Shown in pieces: positions 31,159 through 41,567 of a DNA stretch of 64,000 nucleotides. The DNA is from Rhizobium sp. N324. GTDB lineage: Bacteria; Pseudomonadota; Alphaproteobacteria; Rhizobiales; Rhizobiaceae. Where the stretch lies: the NCBI RefSeq assembly GCF_001664485.1, contig NZ_CP013633.1:310001-374000 (forward strand), read 5' to 3'. The first letter of the stretch is position 1. Every line of letters starts with the position of its first letter. The notes below the pieces were generated by a model. That model was not told where the DNA came from, did no database searches, and saw only the letters and a program-made list of their open reading frames with translations. The translations under genes were made by a program, and so were the position numbers.

Positions 31159-32439
31159 TTACCTGTCGAGTGGCTGATCTGACCGGTGCGCGCCAGGCGC
31201 CGCCAAATGAGAAGATTGCGATGCCGGGGGGCGTCCGCACCAGAGCACCGGCATCTCCTCGAACCCGCCGGTGATGATCTCCTTGCGCAACTTCAGTTCT
31301 TCGGGCGCCACGGCCAGGCGCAACGCGGGAAAGCGCTGGAAGATCGAACCGAATATGGCCTTCAGTTCCAGCCTCGCCAGCGCCGCCCCGATGCAATTGT
31401 GCTGCCCGTAGGAGAACGCCAGGTGGGGATTTGCGTCGCGTCCGATGTCGAAGACTTCCGGGTCTTTGAAATGGCGCGGATCAAACGAAGTCGCCGGCAG
31501 GCCGACCAGTACTTTGCTCTCCGCGGGTATATGCACGCCCGCGATGTTAACGTCGGTCCGGGGATAACGCATGATGCCGTCCCACCCCGCGCCAGGCGAA
31601 TACATGCGCAGTATTTCTTCCACCGCCTTGTCCACCAGGGAAGGATCGCGGACCAGGCGTTCGCGCTGTTGCGGATGGCGAAACATGGCCAGCAGGCCAA
31701 ATTCGATCTGCGCGACGGTGCTCTCGTGCCCCGCCACCAGCACACCCGCCGCGAGGCCGATCGCCTCTTCCTCGGTCGCTTTGCCCTGGTCGACCGCGGC
31801 TAGCAGATCCGTCAGCAGGTTATCGCCCGGATCCTGTCGCTTGCCCCGTATTTTGCCGTGGATGTAGGCGCGGAGCTCTTCCCAGGCCAGGCCGGACGCG
31901 CTGCGCGGGCCGCTTTCATGCTGGTGCGTCATCACCTCGTCGGAGAGCCCTGCGAAAAAGGCGTGTTCCTCGAAGGGCACGCCCATCAGCGCGCTGATTA
32001 CCTTGGCCGGAAGCGGAAAGGAGAGATGGCGTCGCAAGTCTGCGGGCTGGGGCTGAACCGCCAGCGTATCGAACAACTGCACGGTGATCGCCTCGACCTG
32101 CTGCGTAAGCAGCTTCACCCTGCTGTTGCTGAAGGCCGGCGCCACGATCGTGCGTAACCGAGCATGCTCGTCCCCTTCGTGCGAGACCAGCCATCCCGGC
32201 GAACCGAGAATGACCGAATCTGGGGTGAAATCCGCCGGAGGCATTCCCGCGGGCCGGAATGCCGCGTCAGACAGCACCGCCTTGGCCTCGTCATAGCCTG
32301 TCACCCACCAGCATTCGTGCCCGGACGGAAGACGCACGCGGTGGATCGGACCTTTGGCGCGTAGCGCCAACATCTCGGGCGAGGGCTCGATGTGATCGAC
32401 CCGCCACATCGGCAGCGTCGGCAAGGATTGTTCGGACAT
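31159..32439 (-). CDS. cyp112: Cytochrome P450 CYP112 (gibberellin C20 oxidase)
   Basis: The 426-residue P450 starts [19 protein letters not shown]. It has I-helix [25 protein letters not shown] and heme loop [20 protein letters not shown]112 converts GA12 to GA9 by stepwise oxidation and loss of C-20. The normal family end is near EEMPVLW. Here about 26 further residues follow, suggesting a lost stop close to the cyp114 junction. It is the first intact gene of the operon. No nif or nod promoter is visible upstream. Confidence 0.92.
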   Translation of the reverse strand: MSEQSLPTLPMWRVDHIEPSPEMLALRAKGPIHRVRLPSGHECWWVTGYDEAKAVLSDAAFRPAGMPPADFTPDSVILGSPGWLVSHEGDEHARLRTIVAPAFSNSRVKLLTQQVEAITVQLFDTLAVQPQPADLRRHLSFPLPAKVISALMGVPFEEHAFFAGLSDEVMTHQHESGPRSASGLAWEELRAYIHGKIRGKRQDPGDNLLTDLLAAVDQGKATEEEAIGLAAGVLVAGHESTVAQIEFGLLAMFRHPQQRERLVRDPSLVDKAVEEILRMYSPGAGWDGIMRYPRTDVNIAGVHIPAESKVLVGLPATSFDPRHFKDPEVFDIGRDANPHLAFSYGQHNCIGAALARLELKAIFGSIFQRFPALRLAVAPEELKLRKEIITGGFEEMPVLWCGRPPASQSSHLAAPGAHRSDQPLDR

Positions 32440-32507
32440 GGTGACGCTTCACTCTCTAAGCCCGGAAGGGGCGGAAGATGACGGGCAGACTGCGGGCAGC
32501 AAATGAG

Positions 32508-32720
32508 TTAAGACAGCGTGTAGACGACGTCCTCCGCGGCGATTGCCACCGCCAGATCCTCCGGCCGCACGAACGGCGGGGGGAAGGCACTCCCCAATTT
32601 CAGGCGCGCCAGCGCAGCGCCCACGCACAGATGCGGCCCCTGGCCGAGGGGCAGGTGCGGGTTTTGCAGCCGGTTGAAATCGAACATGTCGGTAACGCCA
32701 CAGGTCGGCCGACCGTAGGA
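32508..32720 (-). pseudogene. CYP115 remnant (gibberellin 3-oxidase P450), 3' end only
   Basis: The last residues of a P450 frame survive: FNRLQNPHLPLGQGPHLCVG is the heme-binding loop, followed by AALARLKL and a C-terminal VYTLS. Upstream of MFDFNRLQ the similarity is lost and the frame contains unrelated sequence. Position directly upstream of cyp112 is where complete GA operons carry cyp115, which converts GA9 to bioactive GA4. The symbol is inferred from position; only the P450 heme loop is directly seen. Confidence 0.75.
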
Positions 32721-33763
32721 ATTCGCGCAGCAGGTTCGACCCCACCCGCCCACCGACCCGTCCGCAAACATAACTTCCAAACCAGTCCCACACGCCCGGC
32801 TTCCCGCCTGGCTCAAGGTCCGCCGCTTTGGCTGTACCGCTCGCGACGTGTGTGGCTCGCAAACGAAGAACTCTAGATCGCATCCAACACTCCTCACATT
32901 TTCCCGGCGCACAACCGAGCCACTATCATTGCCACAGCAAACCATCGGACCTCACGGGACGCGAACAGCGACGCGCCGCCCGAAGACCATCGCGCTGCGA
33001 TTGGCGACATATCGTGACCAGAGCAAATCGCGTGCCGAAGTGAATTCGTGGGCTCAGCAGGCATTTCGTAGCAGCGCGTAGTGTCAAGCTCCCGCCATTC
33101 AGTCTCAATGCCGACAACCGCGGAGTACATGTCTGACAAAAGCCTGCTCTAACGCCGGTCTGCGTCCGACAGTCGGCGACCTGCATGGGATGCCCCGAGG
33201 CGAGCTATCGTGCAACAATCCGCGCCATCTTCGACGTCGAAGTTGCCCCGCCAGTTTTCGTCCCATGGGCGGGAACGTCGTCGACTGCGCGGCCGCGTTA
33301 AAAGCGCCGGCTTTGGGCAAATCTGACTGGACCCGCCTCGACCCTCCGGTAATAAAGTTTGCGGAGCTTATTTCCGCCAGATGCAAGTTCCGAGCTTGCA
33401 GTCATCTCGTTGACGTTGTTCTCAATTTTTCCACCCCCGCGCTTACCGAGACGGTCGAGCTTCTCGATCGGCGTAGGTCCAAAAGGCAACGGGAAACGAT
33501 CAAATTTCGAGGCATGTTCTCTTCCGGAAACATGTCATCTAATCAGAAGCGGCGGTCGGCAGCAGTCGCCTTAGTAGGAGGCCTTCTAAACCAGACGATG
33601 CCCGATCCATGCCGAAGATGAAGCAATCGGGAGACCAATGCAGCATCTCATGGACCGCCGCACCGTGGTGAAGAAAGCGGTCCTCGGTTGCTGGAGGTTG
33701 TTGAATAGTTCCATGACATCGAATTGAGCTTACGCCTGATGAATTCGGTCAATACCTACACCG
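32721..33763 (+). other. Gene-poor stretch upstream of the GA operon
   Basis: About 1 kb. The longest frame (33190-33621, plus) has no family features. Base composition falls from the GC-rich operon to more average values near 33000. The GA operon promoter presumably lies here, but I cannot point to it. Confidence 0.4.
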
Positions 33764-34066
33764 CTAAGGGGTGCGCCGTTTACGCCTTGGGTCAAGCTTG
33801 GGGACGTTGGACTGCTCTGTTTTATCGCGATCACGATTTTGTGGCTGGTCTGCCTGCCGAGTTCCTGAATGTATCGATCTGTCGCTCTCGCGCGTGGGCC
33901 GGAAGGACCTAAATAGCAGGCTCAAGAAATAAACGACCTGAAGGAAAACCGAAGCCGCTAAGGTTACGGCGAACGCTTTGAAGATGGAAAGCGAGGCGGC
34001 GTAGGCCGAAACAGCGCTGGTGCACGTGACCAGCAGCAGGATGCAAAAAAAGGTTCTAAAGGGCAA
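33764..34066 (-). CDS. Small membrane protein, exopolysaccharide-production repressor family (Psi/ExoX/SyrA-like)
   Basis: The 100-residue protein has two predicted membrane segments at about residues 5-25 (FFCILLLVTCTSAVSAYAAS) and 30-50 (AFAVTLAASVFLQVVYFLSL), then a highly charged tail. This layout and the SIFKAFAVTLAASVFLQ stretch match the rhizobial exopolysaccharide repressors SyrA/ExoX and the Psi protein of bean rhizobia, which lower EPS synthesis. The start is TTG 34066, supported by CGGGAG 7 bases upstream; no in-frame ATG fits. It stands alone. Whether it is the classical psi gene needs comparison. Confidence 0.7.
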   Translation of the reverse strand: MPFRTFFCILLLVTCTSAVSAYAASLSIFKAFAVTLAASVFLQVVYFLSLLFRSFRPTRESDRSIHSGTRQADQPQNRDRDKTEQSNVPKLDPRRKRRTP

Positions 34067-34500
34067 GGTCTTGCTCCCGTTCGTTCGTCCAATGTTTCAA
34101 CTGCGTCGACGCCGACGATTTCGCCCGGTTCGTCTACGCCATGAACGTGCATGACTTCGCCGAGAGCAGGCGTTGAAACAGCGTCTGCAAGCAAAGCGGG
34201 CTGCGCCGTCGACAGCGATCAACTACTTCGGCATTCAGCTGGTGCCATAGGTTGCCAAAAGCCGGGTCAGCGCGAACACGCCAAAATGGCGACTTTTTCC
34301 TTCGCGGCTTCCAACTCGGCAAATGCACTGAACGTCTTCCGCCCTTCAGTGTTGACCTTTGTCCAGTTGAACGGGAGGCCTTCGGCACCGTAATGAACGC
34401 CGCTTTGAGGCGTCAGCTTCCGTTTCTCGAGCCCATGTCGGCACGCTCGCGGACTCTGAGCGAATCGGCGCGACCTGGATCCTATCATTCGTCATTGCGC
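34067..34500 (+). other. Intergenic stretch, nothing firm
   Basis: Overlapping small frames exist on both strands, none with a recognised family. I cannot decide whether a short gene is present. Confidence 0.35.
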
Positions 34501-34938
34501 TCATAGGAGCACCGGGGAGCGGCGATCAATACGCACTTGCAGGCTTTCCAGTGCGCCCGCAACGATGAGGCCCTTGTTCGCCACTCGGTCCATCGGAGCA
34601 AACACAGGATCAAGCACCGGCCGGCAACATTCAAAACGTCGCGCGGCTTCCGTCATCGTTATTGACGGTGAACGATAAGGTTTACTACCGTCGCCTCCCA
34701 AAAGCGCTATCTGCCCGGCAAGAGGGATCGGGTACCCGTCAAAGATCGTGAAGGCGGTTAACCCAACTCGCAAAGCTTCTTCCCCAACAAATAGCGAGTG
34801 CATGTCGTCGAAGCGGATCATCTGAATAAGATCACTGCCAATTAAACCGGAGATCGATGCAATGCTGTTGCGATCAGGGAGCTCAGCGGCGCGAAAGATC
34901 GCACTTTCCGGCTCCAACAGATACACAAAATTTTCCAT
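34501..34938 (-). CDS. Hypothetical protein
   Basis: The 145-residue product from ATG 34938 reads MENFVYLLEPESAIFRAAEL. The start is supported by AGAAGG at 7-base spacing. The frame is open further upstream to 35097 without similar support. The middle, AFTIFDGYPIPLAGQIALLG, resembles conserved small rhizobial proteins of unknown function that share a YPIPLAGxxxLLG pattern. It has no signal peptide or membrane segment. It lies 435 bases from the EPS-repressor-like gene on the same strand, so it could be part of the same polysaccharide-control locus. Confidence 0.6.
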   Translation of the reverse strand: MENFVYLLEPESAIFRAAELPDRNSIASISGLIGSDLIQMIRFDDMHSLFVGEEALRVGLTAFTIFDGYPIPLAGQIALLGGDGSKPYRSPSITMTEAARRFECCRPVLDPVFAPMDRVANKGLIVAGALESLQVRIDRRSPVLL

Positions 34939-36056
34939 ATCCTTGCCTTCTAAATTCTTGAAAAGAGCCCGTGCCCAGCTGCTTTTGACGGGAGCGAAAG
35001 CGACTCGTGCATCAACTCGGGATAGCGACAACGCGCGGCAATATGCAGATTTCAGCGTGCTGTGTAAATGGTCCTGCGCCAATTCGGTTCGGTTCAATTC
35101 AAGTCACGCTCCGGACGTGTCGCTCCAATGTCACCCATCTCGTTGACTTTATTTAGATATTTGAATACGCGTGGTTTTATTCCGGCGCGCCCCCATACCA
35201 ATTCCGCGCCAAACATATACGCGACGATGTTGGACCATACCAGCAGCCGCGCAGTGGACTAAGGCGAGTTCAGCAATCGAACGTGGCGGCCATCGGCGTC
35301 GCCGCTCGTATGGCTCGACATTTGTCCCAAATTTGCGGAACGGGATCCCGACCTTGGGCAGGCTATGCAAACGGGTGCGTGTTCCAAGTTTGACGAGAGC
35401 TGTACGCTGTACGAATACCCCGGCAGAATTGGAAATCATCTCTCATGCTGCAGACGCGAGAAGCTGACGAGTGGAGCTTCTATCAAGGCACCCCTTGCGA
35501 CGCTGAAAGCAGAAAGAAAATTTGCAATCGGCAAGTTCCATCCGAGCATCACGACATTTGGCTAGCGCAACCGGGGCAACAGCCGCGCTCACTGTTGGCT
35601 TACTTAAAGTGTGCTGAGTGCCGCGGTCGCGAGTTCGCGCTCGGTCCCCAGGCGTTTTTGGTGCCGCGTTTTTAGTGCTATTCAAAACGCGGATGACGGC
35701 ATCCAATCAATCTATTTTTCCTGATTAGCGACCTTGGTGCATGATCAAAGCGTCTAACCAAACAAGGTGATCGCGACGTCAGCGGAGAACGTAAAAAAAT
35801 GCAATAGATAGGAAGCGGCAGATTTTATTGCGTATCCCGGAGAGATACTGCCGCCGCCATGTTGCTCGCTATGGCGGCGGCCCTCGGAGTGTGGCGAACA
35901 GGCCCGGTCTCCAACTACTCTGAGGACTATCGAAGAGACATATGATAACTCTCATCGACGGCTAAGGCGTCGTTGCGCAGCAGTTGATCTTCGATCTTCC
36001 CTCAGATTGCCGCACTCAGACTGCTCAATCGGCGCCGCAGATTGAAAGCCTGCGTT
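34939..36056 (+). other. Gene-poor stretch before nifQ
   Basis: Over 1.1 kb without a frame I can support. Stop codons are frequent in all frames. Confidence 0.4.
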
Positions 36057-36072
36057 TGTCCGTTTGACGACA
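36057..36072 (+). promoter_or_regulatory. NifA upstream activator sequence for nifQ
   Basis: TGT (36057-36059)-N10-ACA (36070-36072), an exact consensus. It is 79 bases upstream of the -24 element at 36151. It overlaps the left edge of a perfect hairpin. Confidence 0.75.
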
Positions 36073-36098
36073 GCGGGAGGCGGGATCGCCTCCCGCTG
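36071..36098 (+). repeat. Perfect 12-bp inverted repeat between UAS and promoter of nifQ
   Basis: CAGCGGGAGGCG (36071-36082) and CGCCTCCCGCTG (36087-36098) flank a 4-base GGAT loop. It has no T-run, so it is not a typical terminator. It lies where IHF-bent DNA would be expected. Confidence 0.85.
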
Positions 36099-36150
36099 CA
36101 CAGGCGATCGAGTGATTGAAAAGCCGGCTTCAATTGTCACTTGCTCAAGT

Positions 36151-36166
36151 TGGCACAACCTTTGAA
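36151..36166 (+). promoter_or_regulatory. Variant sigma-54 promoter of nifQ
   Basis: TGGCACAACCTTTGA has a perfect -24 box, but the -12 box reads TTTGA instead of TTGC. The same variation occurs at nifH (40241). A matching NifA site lies upstream. Confidence 0.6.
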
Positions 36167-36230
36167 TGTTCGCCTTCCGGGGACCAAAGCAGCCAACTGA
36201 ATTCGATTATTGGAGAAAGCGACGAAGCGC

Positions 36231-36935
36231 ATGCCAAATGTGCATCACATCGGGGTCTTGACGGTAGCGGTACCAACTGTGGACGCCGCACGTCAAACCG
36301 GCATAGCCGTCGACCACTGCGACGATTGCCAAACACTCTATTTCAGCCGACCATGCCAGATGGGTCTCAAGTTATTTGATGACTATGTGCTCTTCCGCTT
36401 TTTTTCGCGCGCACTTGAAGAAATTGAGATGGGGATTGCCACCGCGACCGAGGCAACCGGCCTTTCGCTTAGGGAGCTGCGGGATACAACCCGCAGTTTC
36501 CCGGCAAGGCTTATCCGCGCCTTTGCCCTGCAAGAGGCGAGTGATTGCGTGCCTGATGCGGAGGAGCAACTGTTGCGCGACATGCTCCTAGCGCATGTGC
36601 GGCCAGGCGACCCTGAGGGCGTGCGTTTTGCTAAGATCATTGCGCGACGTTCCATGCGTGAAGACCACCTCTGGCGGGATCTCGGCTTGCATGACAAAGC
36701 CGAACTTAGGAGATTGCTGTTCGCGCATTTTCCGGCGCTGGCGGCAGGCAACACCAGCAACATGAGGTGGAAAAAATATTTCTACCGCAAGATTTGCGAA
36801 GCTGAAGGCTTTTCCCTTTGTAGCGCTCCCAGCTGCAAGGAATGCGGCGATTTTAATGAATGCTTTCTCCCTGAGGAAAGCGGAAGTCTTTCTGGAGCGG
36901 CAGAGTTCGTCGGGCGCGAGATCTTGAAAACGTAA
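36231..36935 (+). CDS. nifQ: NifQ, molybdenum donor for FeMo-cofactor synthesis
   Basis: The 234-residue protein ends in the NifQ cysteine signature CSAPSCKECGDFNEC (Cx4Cx2Cx5C, about residues 204-218). The signature is preceded by MRWKKYFYRKICEAEGF, both diagnostic of NifQ, an Fe-S protein that passes Mo to NifEN/NifH. ATG 36231 is preferred over a TTG at 36210. It is a single-gene unit with its own NifA site and promoter. The N-terminal 45 residues include HCDDCQTLYF, an extra Cys pair outside the family signature. Confidence 0.92.
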   Translation: MPNVHHIGVLTVAVPTVDAARQTGIAVDHCDDCQTLYFSRPCQMGLKLFDDYVLFRFFSRALEEIEMGIATATEATGLSLRELRDTTRSFPARLIRAFALQEASDCVPDAEEQLLRDMLLAHVRPGDPEGVRFAKIIARRSMREDHLWRDLGLHDKAELRRLLFAHFPALAAGNTSNMRWKKYFYRKICEAEGFSLCSAPSCKECGDFNECFLPEESGSLSGAAEFVGREILKT

Positions 36936-37418
36936 AGGCCACAGATGCAATCTTGGCGGGCTTGTCCGGCGACGTTGAACCGATACGGGGGATTATTGCT
37001 CCCGATGTTGCGACTGTGCGGGCACGCGCAAATGTCACTTTCCTAAATATGAGCGGTGATGTCGTCGTCGGATAATGATCATCGGTCCATTCTATAGCGC
37101 CTACTAAAATTGCCTTAAGCTCTTCGCCATATTCGACTACGCGATCTACAATTTGTCGGAGCTGAGCGTGCGGCCGGAAAAAAGCATCCGCGACTAGCGC
37201 TTTAACTTGATAGCTTGCTCACGATCTTTGCTGTAGCCTTCGAGCATTTCCTCCAGAATTTGGCCCGCTGACAATCGAAACCGGCTCCGTTGTCAATCTC
37301 GCCAATGGCGGAACAATCCGGGCCTGCAAGACTTCAGCTGCCAAGCTGTCGGCATTCCTCCTATTTGTTCATGGAGACAGCATAACAGCGAGCTTGTTGT
37401 AAGCGACAATCTCTACTG
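36936..37418 (+). other. Intergenic stretch between nifQ and the IS66 copy
   Basis: No gene recognised. Near 37399 the bases GTAAGCGACAAT repeat the terminal sequence of the adjoining IS66 element, suggesting the end of an older related element. Confidence 0.4.
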
Positions 37419-37426
37419 TGCCTTCA
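37419..37426 (+). repeat. 8-bp target-site duplication, left copy
   Basis: TGCCTTCA occurs directly before the IS66 left end and again at 39926-39933 directly after the right end. IS66 elements generate 8-bp duplications. Confidence 0.9.
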
Positions 37427-37448
37427 GTAAGCGACAAGCCGTGGCCGT

Positions 37449-39041
37449 TCAGGCGGCGTAGTTCCATGGCATGAGCGCGTCGATTTCACTGCTGGGCCAT
37501 CCATTCGCAAGGCGCTCAAGCGTCTGGGTCAACCAAGCTTGCGGATCGACTGCATTCATCTTTGCCGTTTGCAGGAGCGTCGCGATGGTCGCCCAAGTCC
37601 GGCCGCCACCGTCGCTTCCAGCGAATAGACTATTTTTCCTCGTGATCGCTTGGGGTCTGATTGCTCGCTCGACTATGTTGGAGTCGAGTTCGATGCGGCC
37701 GTCGGTCAGGAAGCGCTCGAAGATGTCTCGACGCGAGATGGCATACCGCAGAGCTTCGGCGAGTTTGGATTTTCCAGAGACCCGTGGCAGGGTCGCCTGC
37801 CAGAGAGTGAAGAGGTCACGGACGATCGCTGCGGAGATCTCCTGGCGTGCAGCGACACGAGCTTCAGGGCTTTGGCCGCGCACACGCTCCTCGATCTCCC
37901 ATAACCTCGCCATACGCTCGACGGTGTCTGTAGCGACCTTCGAGCTCTTTGCGACATGCAACTCGTAGAACTTTCTCCGGCTGTGCGACCAACAGCCGGC
38001 CAGGATGGCGCTGTCATTGCCTCCATCTTTCCGGACGAGCTTGTTATAAGCGGCATATCCGTCGACCTGCAGGATTCCACGATAGCCGCTCAGGTGTCGT
38101 GCGACACACTCGGTGGCTCGACTGTCCTCGAAGCGATAGGCTACCATCGGTGGACCGCTGCCCCCAAAAGTCCGGTCATCCCTGGCATACGCCCATAGCC
38201 ATGCCGTCTTCGCTGATCCGGAACCAGGTGCAAGTGTGGGCAAGGTCGTTTCGTCGGCAAAGATCCGTTCGGCCTTCTTGATCTCATCGAGGATGTAGTC
38301 GGCGAGGATATTGAGCTCGAACCCCAGCTTGCCCATCCATTGAGCCATCAGCTTGCGGTCGAGTTCGACCTTGTCGCGTGCGTAGATGGCTTCCTGGCGA
38401 TAGAGTGGCAGCCCGTCGGCATATTTGGAAACGGCGATCTGGGCCAGAAGTGCTTCCGTCGGAATGCCACCTTCGATGATATGTGCCGGAGCCGCCGCCT
38501 GGACGACACCATCCTCGTTCCTAAAGGCATACTTCGGCCGGCGGGTGACGATGACACGGAACTTCGCTGCCACGACATCCAGCCGCTCGGAGACGTCTTC
38601 TCCAATCAGGATTTTGGTCTTACCTGCATGTTCTGGAAGCTCTTCCGGTTCGATCACGACCTCGACGCGCTCAAGATGAGGCGCAAAGCCCTTGCGTGGC
38701 CGCGGAGCGCGTTTGCTGTCCGCGCTACCGCGGCCTTTCGTGACCTGAGCCTTGATCGTCGCAATGCCGGTCTCGATCTCTTCGAAGACAAAGGCATGCT
38801 GCTCGTCATCGACGGTGGATGATGCAAGCCTTTCCGAGCGTCGGCCAAATCGGGCGCGATCGAAAGCCTTCAGGATCTGCGTCAGCCGCTCGATGCGCTC
38901 ATTGGCGTCCGCGTTGCGGGCCTCTAGATCGTCAACCTGCTTCTCCAAAGCCTCGACGCGGGCTGCTTTTGCGGCCATGGCAAGAACCATGGCTTTCAGA
39001 GCCTCTACATCATCCGGGAGCTCGATATCGGGTCGCGTCAT
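37449..39041 (-). CDS. tnpC: IS66 transposase TnpC (OrfC)
   Basis: The 530-residue product has an N-terminal coiled coil/leucine-rich region (RVEALEKQVDDLEARNADAN) and the zinc-finger-like linker. The DDE catalytic core contains RIFADETTLPTLAPGSG, LQVDGYAAYNKL and the C-terminal ERAIRPQAITRKNSLFAGSD region with the catalytic Glu. Full length for the family. Start ATG 39041. It is the third gene of the element, close to its left end. Confidence 0.94.
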   Translation of the reverse strand: MTRPDIELPDDVEALKAMVLAMAAKAARVEALEKQVDDLEARNADANERIERLTQILKAFDRARFGRRSERLASSTVDDEQHAFVFEEIETGIATIKAQVTKGRGSADSKRAPRPRKGFAPHLERVEVVIEPEELPEHAGKTKILIGEDVSERLDVVAAKFRVIVTRRPKYAFRNEDGVVQAAAPAHIIEGGIPTEALLAQIAVSKYADGLPLYRQEAIYARDKVELDRKLMAQWMGKLGFELNILADYILDEIKKAERIFADETTLPTLAPGSGSAKTAWLWAYARDDRTFGGSGPPMVAYRFEDSRATECVARHLSGYRGILQVDGYAAYNKLVRKDGGNDSAILAGCWSHSRRKFYELHVAKSSKVATDTVERMARLWEIEERVRGQSPEARVAARQEISAAIVRDLFTLWQATLPRVSGKSKLAEALRYAISRRDIFERFLTDGRIELDSNIVERAIRPQAITRKNSLFAGSDGGGRTWATIATLLQTAKMNAVDPQAWLTQTLERLANGWPSSEIDALMPWNYAA

Positions 39042-39115
39042 GGGTATGATCAGAGCATATTTTGCCGCGATCCGCCCATGGTTTCAGGGACCTGATTCAC
39101 TTCGCCGCAGCGGTT

Positions 39116-39459
39116 TTACCCAACAATCTCGGGAGGCTTCACCGGCGTGGATCGAACCCGCTTCCAGTCCATTCCGTCGACTAAAGCCAGAAGCTGGGCA
39201 TGATTGAGCTGGACGCGATGATGGCCGATGCGTGGCCAACAGAACTGTGCTTTTTCCAGCCGCTTCGCATAGAGGCAAACGCCGGAACCATCCCACCACA
39301 CGATCTGACTCGGTCTGCTCTCTTGGCCCGAAAGACATAAAGTGCACCGTTGAACGGATCACTGCCAGCATCCCGTACCAGCGAAAGCAAGCTGTCCGGC
39401 CCCTTTCGGAAGTCGATGGGATGGCTCGCAAGAAAGACCTTCACGCCGGACGGGATCAT
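39116..39459 (-). pseudogene. tnpB: IS66 TnpB (OrfB), frameshifted
   Basis: The frame from 39459 reads MIPSGVKVFLASHPIDFRKG and ...YVFRAKRADRV, as in IS66 OrfB. The expected VWWDGSGVCLYAKRLEK continues in a second frame from about 39301 and runs to DWKRVRSTPVKPPEIVG at 39116. A one- or two-base deletion near 39305 separates them. Sequencing error or programmed frameshifting are alternatives. Confidence 0.82.
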
Positions 39460-39842
39460 GCCGACCGCACCGCTCGGATCACCCGCTGCAGGTGTGCTTC
39501 GCCGATATCTGCGTCGGCCCGGATAACGACGTCGCCGATGATAAGCTCGATCATCGCACGTGTGCCAATCGTCCCAGTCTCCGTCTGACCAGCCCGATCT
39601 TGCGAGGAGGATCGTTGTCCGTCACGAGCATCACGACGCCAGCCAAATAGCTGCGAGGGATGTATGCCGATGCGATGCGCGATGGCTGAGACGCTTGCGC
39701 CGGGCTCCATTGCCTCAGCCACAGCCCGCGCTTTAAAATCATCGGACCAGCGGCGCCGAAATTGCCGTGGGGCGCCCTCAAGCCGTTCCGGAACAGCCTC
39801 GATCATATGGAAGTTTCTAGTTCCAGAGCTAGGCGCAGACAT
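39456..39842 (-). CDS. tnpA: IS66 TnpA (OrfA) accessory protein
   Basis: The 128-residue product has the HTH segment SDDFKARAVAEAMEPGASVS followed by HRIGIHPSQLFGWRRDAR. It ends IGEAHLQRVIRAVRSA as in IS66 OrfA. ATG 39842 is the first start; MIEAVPERLEG 12 codons later is an alternative. It overlaps tnpB by 4 bases. Confidence 0.9.
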   Translation of the reverse strand: MSAPSSGTRNFHMIEAVPERLEGAPRQFRRRWSDDFKARAVAEAMEPGASVSAIAHRIGIHPSQLFGWRRDARDGQRSSSQDRAGQTETGTIGTRAMIELIIGDVVIRADADIGEAHLQRVIRAVRSA

Positions 39843-39925
39843 AGAAGCTCACAGTTTGTGAATCGTCTGTCCGCAATACAGCGGCCAACGCTACTGACGC
39901 CAGATGGGGTCAGCTTGTCGCTTAC

Positions 39926-39933
39926 TGCCTTCA
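39926..39933 (+). repeat. 8-bp target-site duplication, right copy
   Basis: TGCCTTCA, identical to 37419-37426. Confidence 0.9.
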
Positions 39934-41223
<1,290 letters not shown>

Positions 41224-41237
41224 CTGCCGCTGTCGAC

Positions 41238-41269
41238 AGGACGCGCTGGCCCTTGCGCCAGCGCGTCCT
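41238..41269 (+). repeat. Perfect 13-bp hairpin in the nifH-nifD' spacer
   Basis: AGGACGCGCTGGC (41238-41250) pairs with GCCAGCGCGTCCT (41257-41269) around a 6-base loop. It is followed by TTCC only, so it is more likely an mRNA-stabilising or attenuating structure of the nifHD spacer than a full terminator. Confidence 0.8.
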
Positions 41270-41329
41270 TCCAAGAAAGCCGCTTCGGCGACGACGACCT
41301 AACCCGAACCTTGAAAGGGGCAGGGGCCC

Positions 41330-41542
41330 ATGAGCCTTGATTACGAGAATGACAGCGTTTTGCATGAACAGCTCATTGCGGAAGTGTTAGCGCAATATCC
41401 AGACAAGGCGGCGAAGCGCCGCAAGAAGCACCTCAGCGTCGCAACGAGCGGCGACGAGCCTGGCGATGAGCCGAAGGCCCTTTCCGAATGCGACGTCAAA
41501 TCGAACATCAAGTCCATTCCGGGCGTGGCATGTGCCCAATAG
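41330..41542 (+). pseudogene. nifD: Truncated nifD (MoFe protein alpha chain, N-terminal 66 residues)
   Basis: The 70-codon frame begins [20 protein letters not shown] and reads normally through [13 protein letters not shown]. It then diverges into ACAQ and a stop, where NifD should continue for over 400 residues. The breakpoint near 41528 marks where the duplicated nifHD unit ends and the hemN region begins. The peptide would lack all cofactor ligands. Confidence 0.93.
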
Positions 41543-41567
41543 GACCAAGCTTTCGAAGGAAAAAAAC

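Larger units (their letters stand above)
37427..39925. mobile_element. IS66-family insertion sequence, structurally complete (2499 bp)
   Basis: The left end GTAAGCGACAAGC (37427-37439) and the right end GCTTGTCGCTTAC (39913-39925) are perfect 13-base inverted repeats. They are flanked by identical 8-bp direct repeats, TGCCTTCA. Inside, on the minus strand, lie tnpA, tnpB and tnpC in the standard IS66 order. tnpB has a frameshift, so the element may not move on its own. Intact ends and target repeats show a fairly recent insertion between nifQ and nifH. Confidence 0.93.
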
